From Bacillus sp. FJAT-49711 (lineage in GTDB: Bacteria; Bacillota; Bacilli; Bacillales; Bacillaceae_C), in assembly GCF_018343715.1 (NCBI RefSeq), contig NZ_JAGYPL010000002.1, positions 401,730-442,353 on the forward strand: a DNA stretch of 40,624 nucleotides, given 5' to 3'. The notes beneath the pieces were generated by a model that made no database searches, was not told the DNA's origin, and worked only from the letters and a program-made list of their open reading frames with translations. The translations under genes and the position numbers were made by a program. Below, piece after piece: positions 8,077-15,845 of this stretch; within the stretch, counting starts at the first letter, position 1; each line of letters begins with the position of its first letter.

Positions 8077-8085
8077 TGTTATAAT
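8077..8085 (+). promoter_or_regulatory. Extended -10 promoter of the hprK-like gene
   Basis: TGTTATAAT matches an extended -10 (TG at 8077, TATAAT 8080-8085); the -35 region is poor. It would leave a leader of roughly 120 bases before the chosen start at 8216, or about 20 bases before the alternative ATG at 8114. Confidence 0.5.
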
Positions 8086-8215
8086 AATTCACTAAGATAA
8101 AGTCAATGTTGGCATGAATGTAATGGATATAAAAAATTTGGCATTAAGTAAAAAAATGTTTGTGATATGTCGAACAAAGTATTGTTTTGAGGATATAAGG
8201 AATGGGTGTGGAAAC

Positions 8216-9130
8216 ATGGGAGTTATAACGATAGAAAAATTAGTAAAAAAGTTTTCTTTGAAAGTATTGGCCGGAGAAAATGAGCTTCGTCGAACAGTTA
8301 CGAAGCCAAAGGCACATCGGCCAGGTTTGGAATTTGTCGGTTATTTTGATTTTTTCCCAATGGAGCGTGTGCAAATACTTGGTAGGACAGAAATCACTTA
8401 TTTGCATACTCTAAGTAAAGATGAAAGAAAATATAGGATTGGAAATATTGTCAAATACCACCCACCTTGTTTTATCGTGACCGCTGGGCAAGAAGGTTTG
8501 GAGTACATCACACAATATTGCGCGCAGGAAGGGATTCCGTTGCTTCATACAAATGAACGTACATCAGAATTTATAGCAAAGCTAGATGCTTTCATGATAA
8601 AGGAATTGGCTCAAGAAATATCGATCCACGGTGTTTGTATTAACGTATCGGGAATGGGAATTTTACTGCGTGGTAAATCAGGAGTCGGAAAAAGTGAAAC
8701 AGCCCATACTTTAATTCGCCGTGGGCATAGGTTAATCGCTGATGATATCGTTGTATTAAAAAAGCTTAGTCCACAAACTCTTCTCGGGACACATAATGAG
8801 AGCAATAAGGAATTTCTCGCTCTCCGCAGCATCGGCCTGCTAAATGTCGTCCGGTTATATGGGAGAAGAGCTTTTCAGGAAGAAACGAGAATTGCGCTGG
8901 ATATCGAACTGACGAAATGGCGGGAGAACTCTTTATATAATGAATTGGAAGTGGAGCCGAAATTTACAGAATATATGGGAGTCCGCATTCCACATATCGA
9001 AATTCAGCTCCAGCCTGGTCGTGATGTTGCCGGATTAATTGAGGCTGCAGCAAATAACTGGTATTTAAAACAACAAGGATACAGCCCGATGGAAGAGTTT
9101 ATGAGTCGTTTGGAAACAGGTTCAAATTAA
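8216..9130 (+). CDS. Divergent HPr kinase/phosphorylase paralogue
   Basis: A 304-residue protein with both HprK domains. The N-terminal domain (1-130) retains RPGLEFVGYFDFFPMERVQILG, split here as a family-typical block. The C-terminal kinase domain has HGV (His138), the P-loop GKSGVGKS (153-160) followed by ETAHTLIRRGHRL, and Asp176-Asp177. HprK phosphorylates HPr on Ser46 in carbon catabolite control and can reverse this. Departures from standard B. subtilis-type HprK: the signature EIRGLG reads ALRSIG here (Ala202, Ser205), and RPGRN reads QPGRD (266-270). It is not next to lgt, the usual neighbour of hprK. The standard gene presumably lies elsewhere and this is a second copy. Start 8216 matches the family N-terminus, although AAGGA is 14 bases away; the frame is open to ATG 8114. 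Confidence 0.78.
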   Translation: MGVITIEKLVKKFSLKVLAGENELRRTVTKPKAHRPGLEFVGYFDFFPMERVQILGRTEITYLHTLSKDERKYRIGNIVKYHPPCFIVTAGQEGLEYITQYCAQEGIPLLHTNERTSEFIAKLDAFMIKELAQEISIHGVCINVSGMGILLRGKSGVGKSETAHTLIRRGHRLIADDIVVLKKLSPQTLLGTHNESNKEFLALRSIGLLNVVRLYGRRAFQEETRIALDIELTKWRENSLYNELEVEPKFTEYMGVRIPHIEIQLQPGRDVAGLIEAAANNWYLKQQGYSPMEEFMSRLETGSN

Positions 9131-9140
9131 TAGAAGAGGA

Positions 9141-9177
9141 AAAAACCATTCTTCCAAGTATGGAAGAATGGTTTTTT
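9141..9177. terminator. Bidirectional terminator between hprK-like and namZ genes
   Basis: ACCATTCTTCCA (9145-9156) and TGGAAGAATGGT (9161-9172) form a perfect 12-bp stem flanked by A and T runs, so it works on both strands. Confidence 0.9.
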
Positions 9178-9183
9178 AGTGGT

Positions 9184-11031
9184 CTAATTATTCATTAAAT
9201 CAATTACAATTCGGTTTGAGAAGTACGGATCCTCATACCTTGCTTTGTCTGCTTTTAAATGAAAACGTGCTTCAAATGTATGACCATCGATGATGTCAAA
9301 CGTCACTTTAGAAAGGATAGGGCTGTTTGCTATTGTAATGGTTTTACTTTCATTGGATGAAAGGGGAGAACCTATTTCTGCGTACGGGACAGTCAAAATG
9401 AGTAGTCCCTTTTCTTCAGAAATTTGATAATCTGTATTTTTATTTAAATCAAAAACAACTCTTGCATAATCTGGATTGACGCTATGTCTAATATTAGTGA
9501 TTATATTTTGAGCTACGACAACAGATCGTTTAGCTTGGAATTTATTGAAACTGGCAGTGACAGTACCTATCCCTGCTTTTATAGCAGTAAATGTTTGACC
9601 TTTTATTGACCCAATATCTCCATCTGTTTTCCACGTTATAAGTGAGGGGTTGATATCAAGCTTTTTCCCATTCTTATCGAAACCAATTAATGTTAATTCC
9701 TTGGACTGTCCCGGTGCTAATTCTAAATCATGAGGCAAGATTCCTAATATCCCTTCATTTTTATAAGGCTGGGCTTTTGCCGGATAAGGGCCATACATCA
9801 AGTACTGGTTTCTTATATTTTTAATCCAATCGTTCAGTTCCTCTTTCCATATGTTTGTAATTTCTTCTATAGGTCGATCCTCTAATACAAGTGGGCGAAC
9901 ATGCTTGTCCCCAATTAAAGAATCATAAGAGGAAGTCATTTGGAATTTTTCGGGATTTTGGTCCTTCATAGCATCCACTAACTGAAGCCCTAACTCCACT
10001 AAATTAACTTTGCTTATATTTTCAATATGAACTTGTACACCACCTACACGTTGATCTTGGTATTTACCAAACATTGGTGTAAAATAAGCTGCTCGGAAAG
10101 AAACGCCCTCTATTTTTCTTCCGTTCAGTTCTTCAGCTAAATCCTCACCGTCAATCCAAGGAGCCCCAAGCAATTCAAATGGTTTCGTCGTGCCAAGACC
10201 TGTAGATAGGGAGGTGTCATCAAGTAATTCTGTCCCTGTGTATAAAAATGCTGTTTCGGGTGTTGGGATGTTAGGTGATGTCAAAACGAAAGGAAGTCCA
10301 GTTTCCTCGAAATGCATCGTCCTCTTCCAGCCCTTCATTTTTGCTACTTTCAAATTGACACCGAGATTGTATTCATGATTCCACATGGTTGCCAGTTCTC
10401 CGGCCGTCATACCGTGACGGACGGGAAGAAGAAATCTTCCCATAAAGCTGACCGTATCTGCATCACGAACAGGGCCTTCTACTCGGACACCACCCGTCGG
10501 ATTTGGACGATCAAGTACAATCACTTCTTTATTAAATTCAGCAGTTGCTTCCATCACAAATCCAAGTGTATAAATGTATGTATACACATTCGAACCAACG
10601 TCTTGAATATCAAACAGTATGACATCCACGTTTTCCAGCATTTTTTGTGAAGGCTTCCAAGTTGAACCATATAGGCTGTAAACCGGAAGGCCTGTCCGTT
10701 CATCGATATATGATTCTACGTAGGCACCAGCTGGCTGGTCGCCGCGAATTCCATGTTCTGGCCCAAATAAAGCAGTTAAGTTAACATTAGGATGTTCATA
10801 TAATAAATCGACCGTGCTAACAAGGCTGCTGTCAATCCCTGTTGGATTAGTGACAAGTCCTACTCGTTTTCCTTTAATCCATTCGAGATGGTTTTCCAAC
10901 AACACTTCAATTCCTGGCTGAACCTTAGTTGCTCTTTCGTTGTCTTTTGCTTTTGTCAAATGTGTAGTTCCCGGAAGTGAACATGCTAAGACTAGTAAAA
11001 TGGCAAAAATGATATAAAATCCTCTTTTCAC
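9184..11031 (-). CDS. namZ: Exo-beta-N-acetylmuramidase NamZ with Ig-like and AMIN domains
   Basis: A 615-residue exported protein. The N-terminus is a signal peptide whose VLAC (Cys17) could be a lipobox. Residues about 37-420 are the NamZ (DUF1343, YbbC) catalytic domain, with the hallmark ALFGPEHGIRG, ILFDIQDVGSNVYTYIYTLG and VLDRPNPTGG. NamZ removes terminal N-acetylmuramic acid from peptidoglycan chains and works with NagZ and an amidase in wall recycling. B. subtilis NamZ ends about here. This protein continues with an Ig-like (Big) domain at about 425-505 and an AMIN-type domain at about 507-615 (ARVVFDLNKNTDYQI to RIVIDLMNN), which in amidases targets the enzyme to the wall. The start is GTG 11031, eleven bases after GGGAGG on the minus strand. 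No nagZ or amidase gene is adjacent. Confidence 0.85.
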   Translation of the reverse strand: MKRGFYIIFAILLVLACSLPGTTHLTKAKDNERATKVQPGIEVLLENHLEWIKGKRVGLVTNPTGIDSSLVSTVDLLYEHPNVNLTALFGPEHGIRGDQPAGAYVESYIDERTGLPVYSLYGSTWKPSQKMLENVDVILFDIQDVGSNVYTYIYTLGFVMEATAEFNKEVIVLDRPNPTGGVRVEGPVRDADTVSFMGRFLLPVRHGMTAGELATMWNHEYNLGVNLKVAKMKGWKRTMHFEETGLPFVLTSPNIPTPETAFLYTGTELLDDTSLSTGLGTTKPFELLGAPWIDGEDLAEELNGRKIEGVSFRAAYFTPMFGKYQDQRVGGVQVHIENISKVNLVELGLQLVDAMKDQNPEKFQMTSSYDSLIGDKHVRPLVLEDRPIEEITNIWKEELNDWIKNIRNQYLMYGPYPAKAQPYKNEGILGILPHDLELAPGQSKELTLIGFDKNGKKLDINPSLITWKTDGDIGSIKGQTFTAIKAGIGTVTASFNKFQAKRSVVVAQNIITNIRHSVNPDYARVVFDLNKNTDYQISEEKGLLILTVPYAEIGSPLSSNESKTITIANSPILSKVTFDIIDGHTFEARFHLKADKARYEDPYFSNRIVIDLMNN

Positions 11032-11210
11032 TTTTCAACACACCTCCCTGAAATTACCAATATTATAATGGAAAGGAGTAATGAAGAAACGGGACTTATT
11101 AACCTTTATAGAAAAAATGATTACTAGGACTCATGTTTTTCTAGGAAAAAGGAGTTCATGGGGATGTTGTTGAATTTTAAAAGATATTAATATCAAGGGG
11201 AGGGAGACAG

Positions 11211-11819
11211 ATGAAAAAGGAGAAACTCATTCGAATATTTGATAGACAAGCATCAAATTATGGGAAAAGTAGAGAGACGGCTAAACAAAAAACAATGCGA
11301 AAAAGCTTGATTAGTAAAGCAAAGGGGGAAGTATTGGAGTTAGCTGTTGGAGGGGGGGCAAATTTCCCATACTATCAATCTGGAGTAAAAGTAACTGCAG
11401 TAGATTTTAGTGAAGCTATGTTGGGAGAAGCTATGAAGACAGCTCGTGAGAATAATGTAGTAGCCAATTTTATCTGTTCAGATATTGAAGAAGTAAGCTT
11501 TGAAACTCATTCTTTTGATACCATTGTTTCTACTCTATCCTTTTGCAGTTATGAGAATCCTTTATTCATGATGAAGAAAATCCAACAATGGTGCAAGCCA
11601 GGTGGAAAAATCCTGCTTTTGGAGCACGGAATTAGCACAAATCGAATAGTGGCCGTCATCCAAAGAATGTTAAACCCTCTTTTATACCGCGCAATTGGAT
11701 GTCATCATACGAGAGATATAATGAAAATGACGCAAGAATCGGGGCTATGTGTCGAACGAGTTGAAAGTTATTATTTCAATATGGTGCGTGTCATATGGGC
11801 AAGCCCCGGCAAAAATTGA
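11211..11819 (+). CDS. Class I SAM-dependent methyltransferase
   Basis: A 202-residue methyltransferase with a Rossmann-like fold of the Methyltransf_11 type. Motif I is VLELAVGGGANFPYY (about residues 42-56), the acidic motif II is VTAVDFSEAML, and motif IV lies in FDTIVSTLSFCSYENP, followed by KPGGKILLLEHG. This pattern is common in UbiE/PmtA-like enzymes acting on quinones, phospholipids or small molecules; the substrate is unknown. ATG 11211 follows GGGGAGGGAGACAG, an excellent ribosome binding site. It converges on the AraC-type gene with six bases between the stop codons and no obvious terminator. Monocistronic. Confidence 0.85.
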   Translation: MKKEKLIRIFDRQASNYGKSRETAKQKTMRKSLISKAKGEVLELAVGGGANFPYYQSGVKVTAVDFSEAMLGEAMKTARENNVVANFICSDIEEVSFETHSFDTIVSTLSFCSYENPLFMMKKIQQWCKPGGKILLLEHGISTNRIVAVIQRMLNPLLYRAIGCHHTRDIMKMTQESGLCVERVESYYFNMVRVIWASPGKN

Positions 11820-11825
11820 AATTTC

Positions 11826-12698
11826 CTACATCATTTTCCTTTGATTAGATGGCGGGTAGCCCTTAATGTTCTTATACACTTTTGAAAAACGATATATCGA
11901 ATTAAATCCTACACGCTCTGCAATCTCCGAAATGGACCATATTGAATTAACTAATAGCTTATCGGCTTCATAAATGCGATGTAGATTTATAAATTGAATG
12001 AATGTAGATCCTGTCAATTCTTTAAAAACTTTACAGAAGTGATATGGACTTAAGTTCACGATGGACGCTGCTTTTCCAACGGTTATTTTTTGTGAGTAAT
12101 TTTCCTCTATAAAGAGAAGGAGCGCTTTAAATCGTTCTGCTTTTTTCTTCAATACATCTAGCTGTAATTCATCTCCTTGTTGTACGGTAAACGAGCGAAT
12201 AAGCTGCATAAAGATTAACTGACAATATGCTCGAACAGCGAGTTGATATCCAGTATCTTTTTTTGTGAATTCCTCAGTAAGAGAGACAATTGCTTCCTTT
12301 ACGGTGTAATATTGCGGGTGATCTTGATTAATAATGTTCGCTACCTTTGTGTTCCTCTTTACATAAGAAGAAACGATATCTTGAGAAAGCGAGCCTTCCA
12401 ATTCATTGCCAAGTAATGAAGAATGAAAAACAATCGCGTCGTATTGAACATGGTTAGGATATTCTGATAAGGCTGTATGAAGTTCACCACTGTTAATAAA
12501 GATAATATCGCCCGCAATGGCAGGTATTCGATTTCCATTTATATAAAATACTGTTTCACCCGATTTTAATAAAATAATTTCATAATGCTCATGCCAATGA
12601 AGATGAAGTGTTTCTGTCTCAAATGTATCATTGTGGAAAATATTAATCGGAAATGAATGGTCAAGTAGATTTGTATTTTCCCATAATTCATCACGCAT
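11826..12698 (-). CDS. AraC family transcriptional regulator with cupin sensor domain
   Basis: A 290-residue regulator. The N-terminal cupin (about residues 25-130) contains LHWHEHYEIILLKSGE and IPAIAGDIIFINSGELHT, typical of sugar-sensing AraC proteins. The C-terminal double helix-turn-helix (about 190-290) includes KAASIVNLSPYHFCKVFKEL and ISEIAERVGFNSIYRFSKVY. The frame is open to TTG 12722, but AGGGGTG lies inside that extension, nine bases before ATG 12698, so the shorter start is preferred. It is divergently transcribed from the sugar isomerase-like gene, the usual arrangement for a regulator and its target. A 13-bp palindrome sits between them. The effector is probably a sugar or sugar derivative, which is an inference from the neighbour. 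Confidence 0.87.
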   Translation of the reverse strand: MRDELWENTNLLDHSFPINIFHNDTFETETLHLHWHEHYEIILLKSGETVFYINGNRIPAIAGDIIFINSGELHTALSEYPNHVQYDAIVFHSSLLGNELEGSLSQDIVSSYVKRNTKVANIINQDHPQYYTVKEAIVSLTEEFTKKDTGYQLAVRAYCQLIFMQLIRSFTVQQGDELQLDVLKKKAERFKALLLFIEENYSQKITVGKAASIVNLSPYHFCKVFKELTGSTFIQFINLHRIYEADKLLVNSIWSISEIAERVGFNSIYRFSKVYKNIKGYPPSNQRKMM

Positions 12699-12752
12699 TG
12701 AAAAAAACACCCCTAATCGCAAAATAAGATAAAATTACCGCAATAAACGATA

Positions 12753-12777
12753 TAGTAGACTACTAGAAAAGTATAAT
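12753..12777 (+). promoter_or_regulatory. Promoter and palindrome before the sugar isomerase-like gene
   Basis: TATAAT at 12772-12777 is a good -10. The spacer holds a perfect palindrome TAGTAG-A-CTACTA (12753-12765) where a repressor or activator could bind. No consensus -35 is seen, which suits an activated promoter. Confidence 0.5.
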
Positions 12778-12820
12778 ACAATAAAAGTAATTAGTAAAAG
12801 TGAAAAAGGGGGCTATTACA

Positions 12821-13705
12821 ATGAAGCAAATCAGAGTTGGGACATTAGTTAATGGAGATACAGCGGCAGATGTTATTCCGCAAATAGTAGGACATGGTTT
12901 TGAATCATTTGGCTTAACTTTTTGGCAAACGACAGGGAACTATGATTTCGTAGAAAATGCAAAAAAAATAAGAGAGTTAATGGATCAACACGATTTTGTT
13001 ATTTCAACAATAGGTGTGTTTGGAAATCCTTTAACGGGCCACGGAGATAATGCCGATACATTAGCAAGCTGGGAAAGAATAATAGACAATGCCCATCTAT
13101 TCGGTGCAGAGATAGTTTGCGGGTTTACCGGAAGAATAGTAGATCGTCCAATTGACGAATCAATGGGTAAATACAAAGAAGTCTTTGGAGAACTCTCAAA
13201 AAGAGCCGAAGACCGTGGTTTGAAAATTGCTTTTGAAAATTGCGATATGGGCGGAACATGGACACAAGGTGACTGGAATATTGCCCATAACCCAACAGCA
13301 TGGGAAATGATGTTCAATGCACTGCCTGTTGATAATATCGGACTACAATGGGAACCTTGCCATCAAATGGTAAGCCTCATTGATCCAATTCCGCAGCTTC
13401 GCAAATGGGCGCCAAAAGTATTCAACGTCCATGGAAAAGATGCAACGATCGCCTGGGATGTTGTAAAAGAACATGGAGTACACGGTCCACATGAATATGT
13501 CTGGCATCGGACACCAGGATTTGGGGATACGAATTGGACGGATGTCATCACAATTCTAAGGCAAAATAATTATACAGGATCTATTGAAATTGAAGGTTGG
13601 CATGATCCTGTATATAAAGATGAACTTGAAATGACTGGACAAGTGCATGGATTGAATTATTTAAAACAGTGCCGTGGTGGGAATTTCATTCCTAACCCGA
13701 AATAA
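12821..13705 (+). CDS. Sugar phosphate isomerase/epimerase family TIM barrel
   Basis: A 294-residue protein of the xylose isomerase-like TIM-barrel superfamily (AP_endonuc_2 type). Likely metal ligands are Glu139 (KIAFEN), Glu178 or His181 (LQWEPCH), His204 (FNVHGKD) and Glu258 (IEIEGWHD). Members interconvert sugars, inositol derivatives or keto sugars; the exact reaction cannot be predicted. ATG 12821 is eight bases after GGGGG; an upstream in-frame start at 12800 has no ribosome binding site. It is transcribed away from the AraC-type gene and ends before a nested inverted repeat that can terminate transcription. No permease or kinase for the same sugar lies beside it. Confidence 0.85.
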   Translation: MKQIRVGTLVNGDTAADVIPQIVGHGFESFGLTFWQTTGNYDFVENAKKIRELMDQHDFVISTIGVFGNPLTGHGDNADTLASWERIIDNAHLFGAEIVCGFTGRIVDRPIDESMGKYKEVFGELSKRAEDRGLKIAFENCDMGGTWTQGDWNIAHNPTAWEMMFNALPVDNIGLQWEPCHQMVSLIDPIPQLRKWAPKVFNVHGKDATIAWDVVKEHGVHGPHEYVWHRTPGFGDTNWTDVITILRQNNYTGSIEIEGWHDPVYKDELEMTGQVHGLNYLKQCRGGNFIPNPK

Positions 13706-13715
13706 ACATAAAAAT

Positions 13716-13799
13716 GGGGACAGAGTAATGAACGGTGACCCCTAAAAGTTAGTTTTAACTTTAACTTTTAGGGGTCACTACCAACTCTGTCTCCTTTTT
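13716..13799. repeat. Nested inverted repeat, possible mobile or terminator element
   Basis: An inner perfect 17-bp inverted repeat, GTGACCCCTAAAAGTTA (13735-13751) against 13762-13778 with a 10-base loop, sits inside an outer pair GGGGACAGAGT (13716-13726) and ACTCTGTCTCC (13784-13794, one mismatch). TTTTT follows at 13795. It ends the isomerase gene and looks like a small dispersed element; its origin is unknown. Confidence 0.7.
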
Positions 13800-13847
13800 C
13801 ACTGTAATCTTCATTACATCCTTTTATGAGGAAAGAAATAAGGAATT

Positions 13848-13890
13848 AAAAAGAAGCAGACCCTTTGTATTACTGGGTCTGCTTCTTTTT
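13848..13890. terminator. Terminator of the YebC-family gene (bidirectional)
   Basis: AAAAAGAAGCAGACCC (13848-13863) pairs perfectly with GGGTCTGCTTCTTTTT (13875-13890). The A/T ends let it act on both strands. Confidence 0.9.
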
Positions 13891-13904
13891 AATATTGAAA
13901 TTTA

Positions 13905-14627
13905 TTAAGACTCAGGAAAATCCACATTATGATATACCTGACTAACATCTTCAAGATTATCTAATGCGTCAATCATTTTTTCAAACTGTGCTTGAGCATC
14001 TTCGGGCAATGCTATGTGGTTCTGAGCAAGCATCGTCAGCTCGGCAACGGCAAATTCGGTAATGCCAGCGTCTTTCAAAGCCTCTTGTACTGCATGGAAT
14101 TGATCAGGTTCGGCATACACAATCACCATTTCATCTTCCTCGGTAATATCTCTTACATCGATGTCCGCTTCCATTAACAATTCGAGCACGTCATCTGCTG
14201 TTTTTCCTTCTATCCCAATAACCGCTGTTGCATCAAACATATATGCAACAGACCCACTGACTCCCATATTGCCGCCATTTTTACCAAAAGCGGCACGAAC
14301 TTCAGAGGCTGTGCGGTTCACATTATTCGTAAGAGCATCTACTATTACCATCGATCCATTAGGGCCGAATCCTTCATAGCGGAGCTCATCATAATTTTCT
14401 TCTGACCCCCCTTTTGCTTTTTCAATCGCCCGATCAATAATAGCTCTCGGAACGCTATACGTCTTTGCACGCTCAAGCACGACCTTCAAAGCCTGATTCG
14501 ATTCGGGATCTGGTTCTCCTTGCTTTGCTGCAACATATATTTCACGCCCAAACTTTGCATAAATACGACTTGTATTCGCATCCTTAGACGCTTTCTTCTC
14601 TTTAATATTGTTCCATTTACGACCCAT
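13905..14627 (-). CDS. YebC/PmpR family protein (YeeI-like)
   Basis: A 240-residue member of the YebC/PmpR family. The N-terminus [20 protein letters not shown] and the blocks [27 protein letters not shown] and [15 protein letters not shown] are diagnostic. This N-terminus matches the YeeI-type subgroup of Bacillus rather than the YrbC-type. Family members bind DNA and act as regulators; some are now known to assist ribosomes at difficult sequences, so the role here is open. The frame extends three codons upstream to a GTG, but the family start is ATG 14627, about eight bases after AAAGTGAG. Monocistronic, with a perfect terminator downstream. Confidence 0.9.
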   Translation of the reverse strand: MGRKWNNIKEKKASKDANTSRIYAKFGREIYVAAKQGEPDPESNQALKVVLERAKTYSVPRAIIDRAIEKAKGGSEENYDELRYEGFGPNGSMVIVDALTNNVNRTASEVRAAFGKNGGNMGVSGSVAYMFDATAVIGIEGKTADDVLELLMEADIDVRDITEEDEMVIVYAEPDQFHAVQEALKDAGITEFAVAELTMLAQNHIALPEDAQAQFEKMIDALDNLEDVSQVYHNVDFPES

Positions 14628-14705
14628 TCTGAACACTCACTTTCAATAAAATCAATAGATTTTCAAAGACTAATCTTTATTAACAAAGGGAGTACCTACC
14701 AAGAT

Positions 14706-14734
14706 ATTATACAATAAAAAGGCAGTTTTTTGAA
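14706..14734 (-). promoter_or_regulatory. Sigma-A type promoter of the YebC-family gene
   Basis: On the minus strand TTCAAA (14734-14729) and TATAAT (14711-14706) are separated by 17 bases. Confidence 0.5.
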
Positions 14735-14781
14735 AATAAGACATGATAATTCAAAAAAATGGAATCTATGAGGTAGTTTCT

Positions 14782-15325
14782 GTTGTCGTTCGGGGGTTTT
14801 TATTTTCGTACGAATGGAGTTTATTCTCGTTGACAAGCTTCCAATTCCCGTTTGAGGTTAGCTTATTCCCCTTTAAGTGGGTTCAATTCTCGTTCAGGAT
14901 TTTTATTCTCGTTCGAATGTGGTTTATTCCCGTTGACCGAATTCCAATTCCCGTTCGAGGCTGGCTTATTTCCGTTTAAGAGGATTCAATTCCCGTTCAG
15001 GTTTTTATTCTCGTCCGAAGGTGATTTATTCCCGATGACAGGCTATCAATTCCCGTTCGAAGGGGTCTTATTCCCGTTTAAGAGGATGCAATTCCCGTTC
15101 AGGATTTTGATTCTTGTCCCAAGGTGATTTATTCCCGATGACAGGCCACCAATTCCCGTTCGAGGCCGGCTTATTCCCGTTCAGGATTTTTATTCTCGTC
15201 CGAAGGTGAATTGTTCCCGTTGACAGGCCATCAATTCCTGTTCGAGGCCGGCTTGTTTCCGTTTAAGAGGATTTAATTCCCGTTCAGGTTTTTATTCTCG
15301 TCTGAAGGTGGATCTATTCTCCTTC
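14782..15325. repeat. Array of 21-bp phased repeats in ~102-bp higher-order units
   Basis: A nine-base word ATTCCCGTT (or close variants) recurs with word starts at 14782, 14802, 14823, 14844, 14865, 14886, 14905, 14926, 14947, 14968, 14989, 15007, 15028, 15049, 15070, 15091, 15110, 15131, 15152, 15173, 15192, 15213, 15234, 15255, 15276, 15294 and 15316. Spacing is 21 bp, except that every fifth interval is 18-19 bp. This makes a higher-order unit of five words, 102-103 bp, with distinct 12-base fillers (for example CGAGGCCGGCTT, TAAGAGGATTCA, GACAGGCCATCA). Units start at 14802, 14905, 15007, 15110, 15192 and 15294; the unit at 15110 lacks one word and is 82 bp. Because 21 is a multiple of three, spurious open frames of 78 and 91 codons run through it. 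No protein or RNA product is supported. Confidence 0.9.
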
Positions 15326-15492
15326 AGAAACAATCTGTTCAGTGTTCAAACATCGTATTTTCAAAATCTCATATATTGCTATATTGGAGGAGGTTCGGCG
15401 ATATGGCCTAAAATCGAAGGTGATTTATTGAAAGAGGGAGCGAAATTCACGAACATTGTTTAATTTCCATATAAAAACATTCGTCTTTTCTA
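15326..15492. other. Intergenic with one stray repeat fragment
   Basis: No gene. CGAAGGTGATTTATT at 15415-15429 copies part of the neighbouring repeat unit. GGAGGAGG near 15385 resembles a ribosome binding site but has no credible frame after it. Confidence 0.5.
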
Positions 15493-15522
15493 TTGACCAT
15501 TCTAGGACTTTTATGCTATTAA
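15493..15522 (+). promoter_or_regulatory. Promoter of the guanine riboswitch-pbuG transcript
   Basis: TTGACC (15493-15498) and TATTAA (15517-15522) are 18 bases apart, about 30 bases before the aptamer. Confidence 0.5.
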
Positions 15523-15554
15523 TAGAGTTGTAGAAAATAATTAAATAAAAGTTC

Positions 15555-15629
15555 ATTCCATGTATATGCTTGAGAATATGGCTCAAGTGTCTCTACCAGG
15601 TAACCGTAAAATACCGGACTACATCGAAT
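15555..15629 (+). promoter_or_regulatory. Purine (guanine-type) riboswitch aptamer
   Basis: The full purine aptamer core is present. P1 is ATTCCATG (15555-15562) with CATCGAAT (15622-15629), one mismatch. J1/2 is TATATG, P2 is CTTGAG with CTCAAG around loop AATATGG, and J2/3 contains TCTCTACC. P3 is CAGGTA with TACCGG around loop ACCGTAAAA, one mismatch. The J3/1 segment reads GGACTAC, with C at the position equivalent to C74 of the xpt aptamer, so guanine or hypoxanthine is the predicted ligand rather than adenine. It controls the pbuG-like gene by transcription termination. Confidence 0.93.
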
Positions 15630-15718
15630 AACATTTGAAAATGATATCTAAAAGGTTTTGTCATTATTTTTCTCATTAATATATCATCATTTTCATTCGT
15701 TCATTCAACGTAGATCGG

Positions 15719-15748
15719 AACCTGGGTAGATTTTTGCCCGGGTTTTTT
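15719..15748 (+). terminator. Riboswitch expression-platform terminator
   Basis: AACCTGGG (15719-15726) pairs with CCCGGGTT (15737-15744), followed by TTTTTT. It lies 90 bases after the aptamer and about 100 bases before pbuG, so it is expected to form when guanine is bound. Confidence 0.85.
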
Positions 15749-15845
15749 GCTGTTTTGCACATGTAATTGCCGATTAGCAAGCTGATTGACCAGGGTGTAG
15801 CACTTTCATATTTATGGCATGACATTCGAACTTAGGAGGAAAATC

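Noticed and set aside
14743-15127. Open frames of 78 and 91 codons over the 21-bp array
   Set aside because: They exist because the 21-bp period keeps frame. The product is a Phe/Pro-rich repeat of the DNA unit, with no ribosome binding site, and the same region is open in more than one frame.
14782-15325. CRISPR array
   Set aside because: Words are 9 bp with 12-bp fillers that themselves repeat every ~102 bp; there are no unique spacers and no cas genes.
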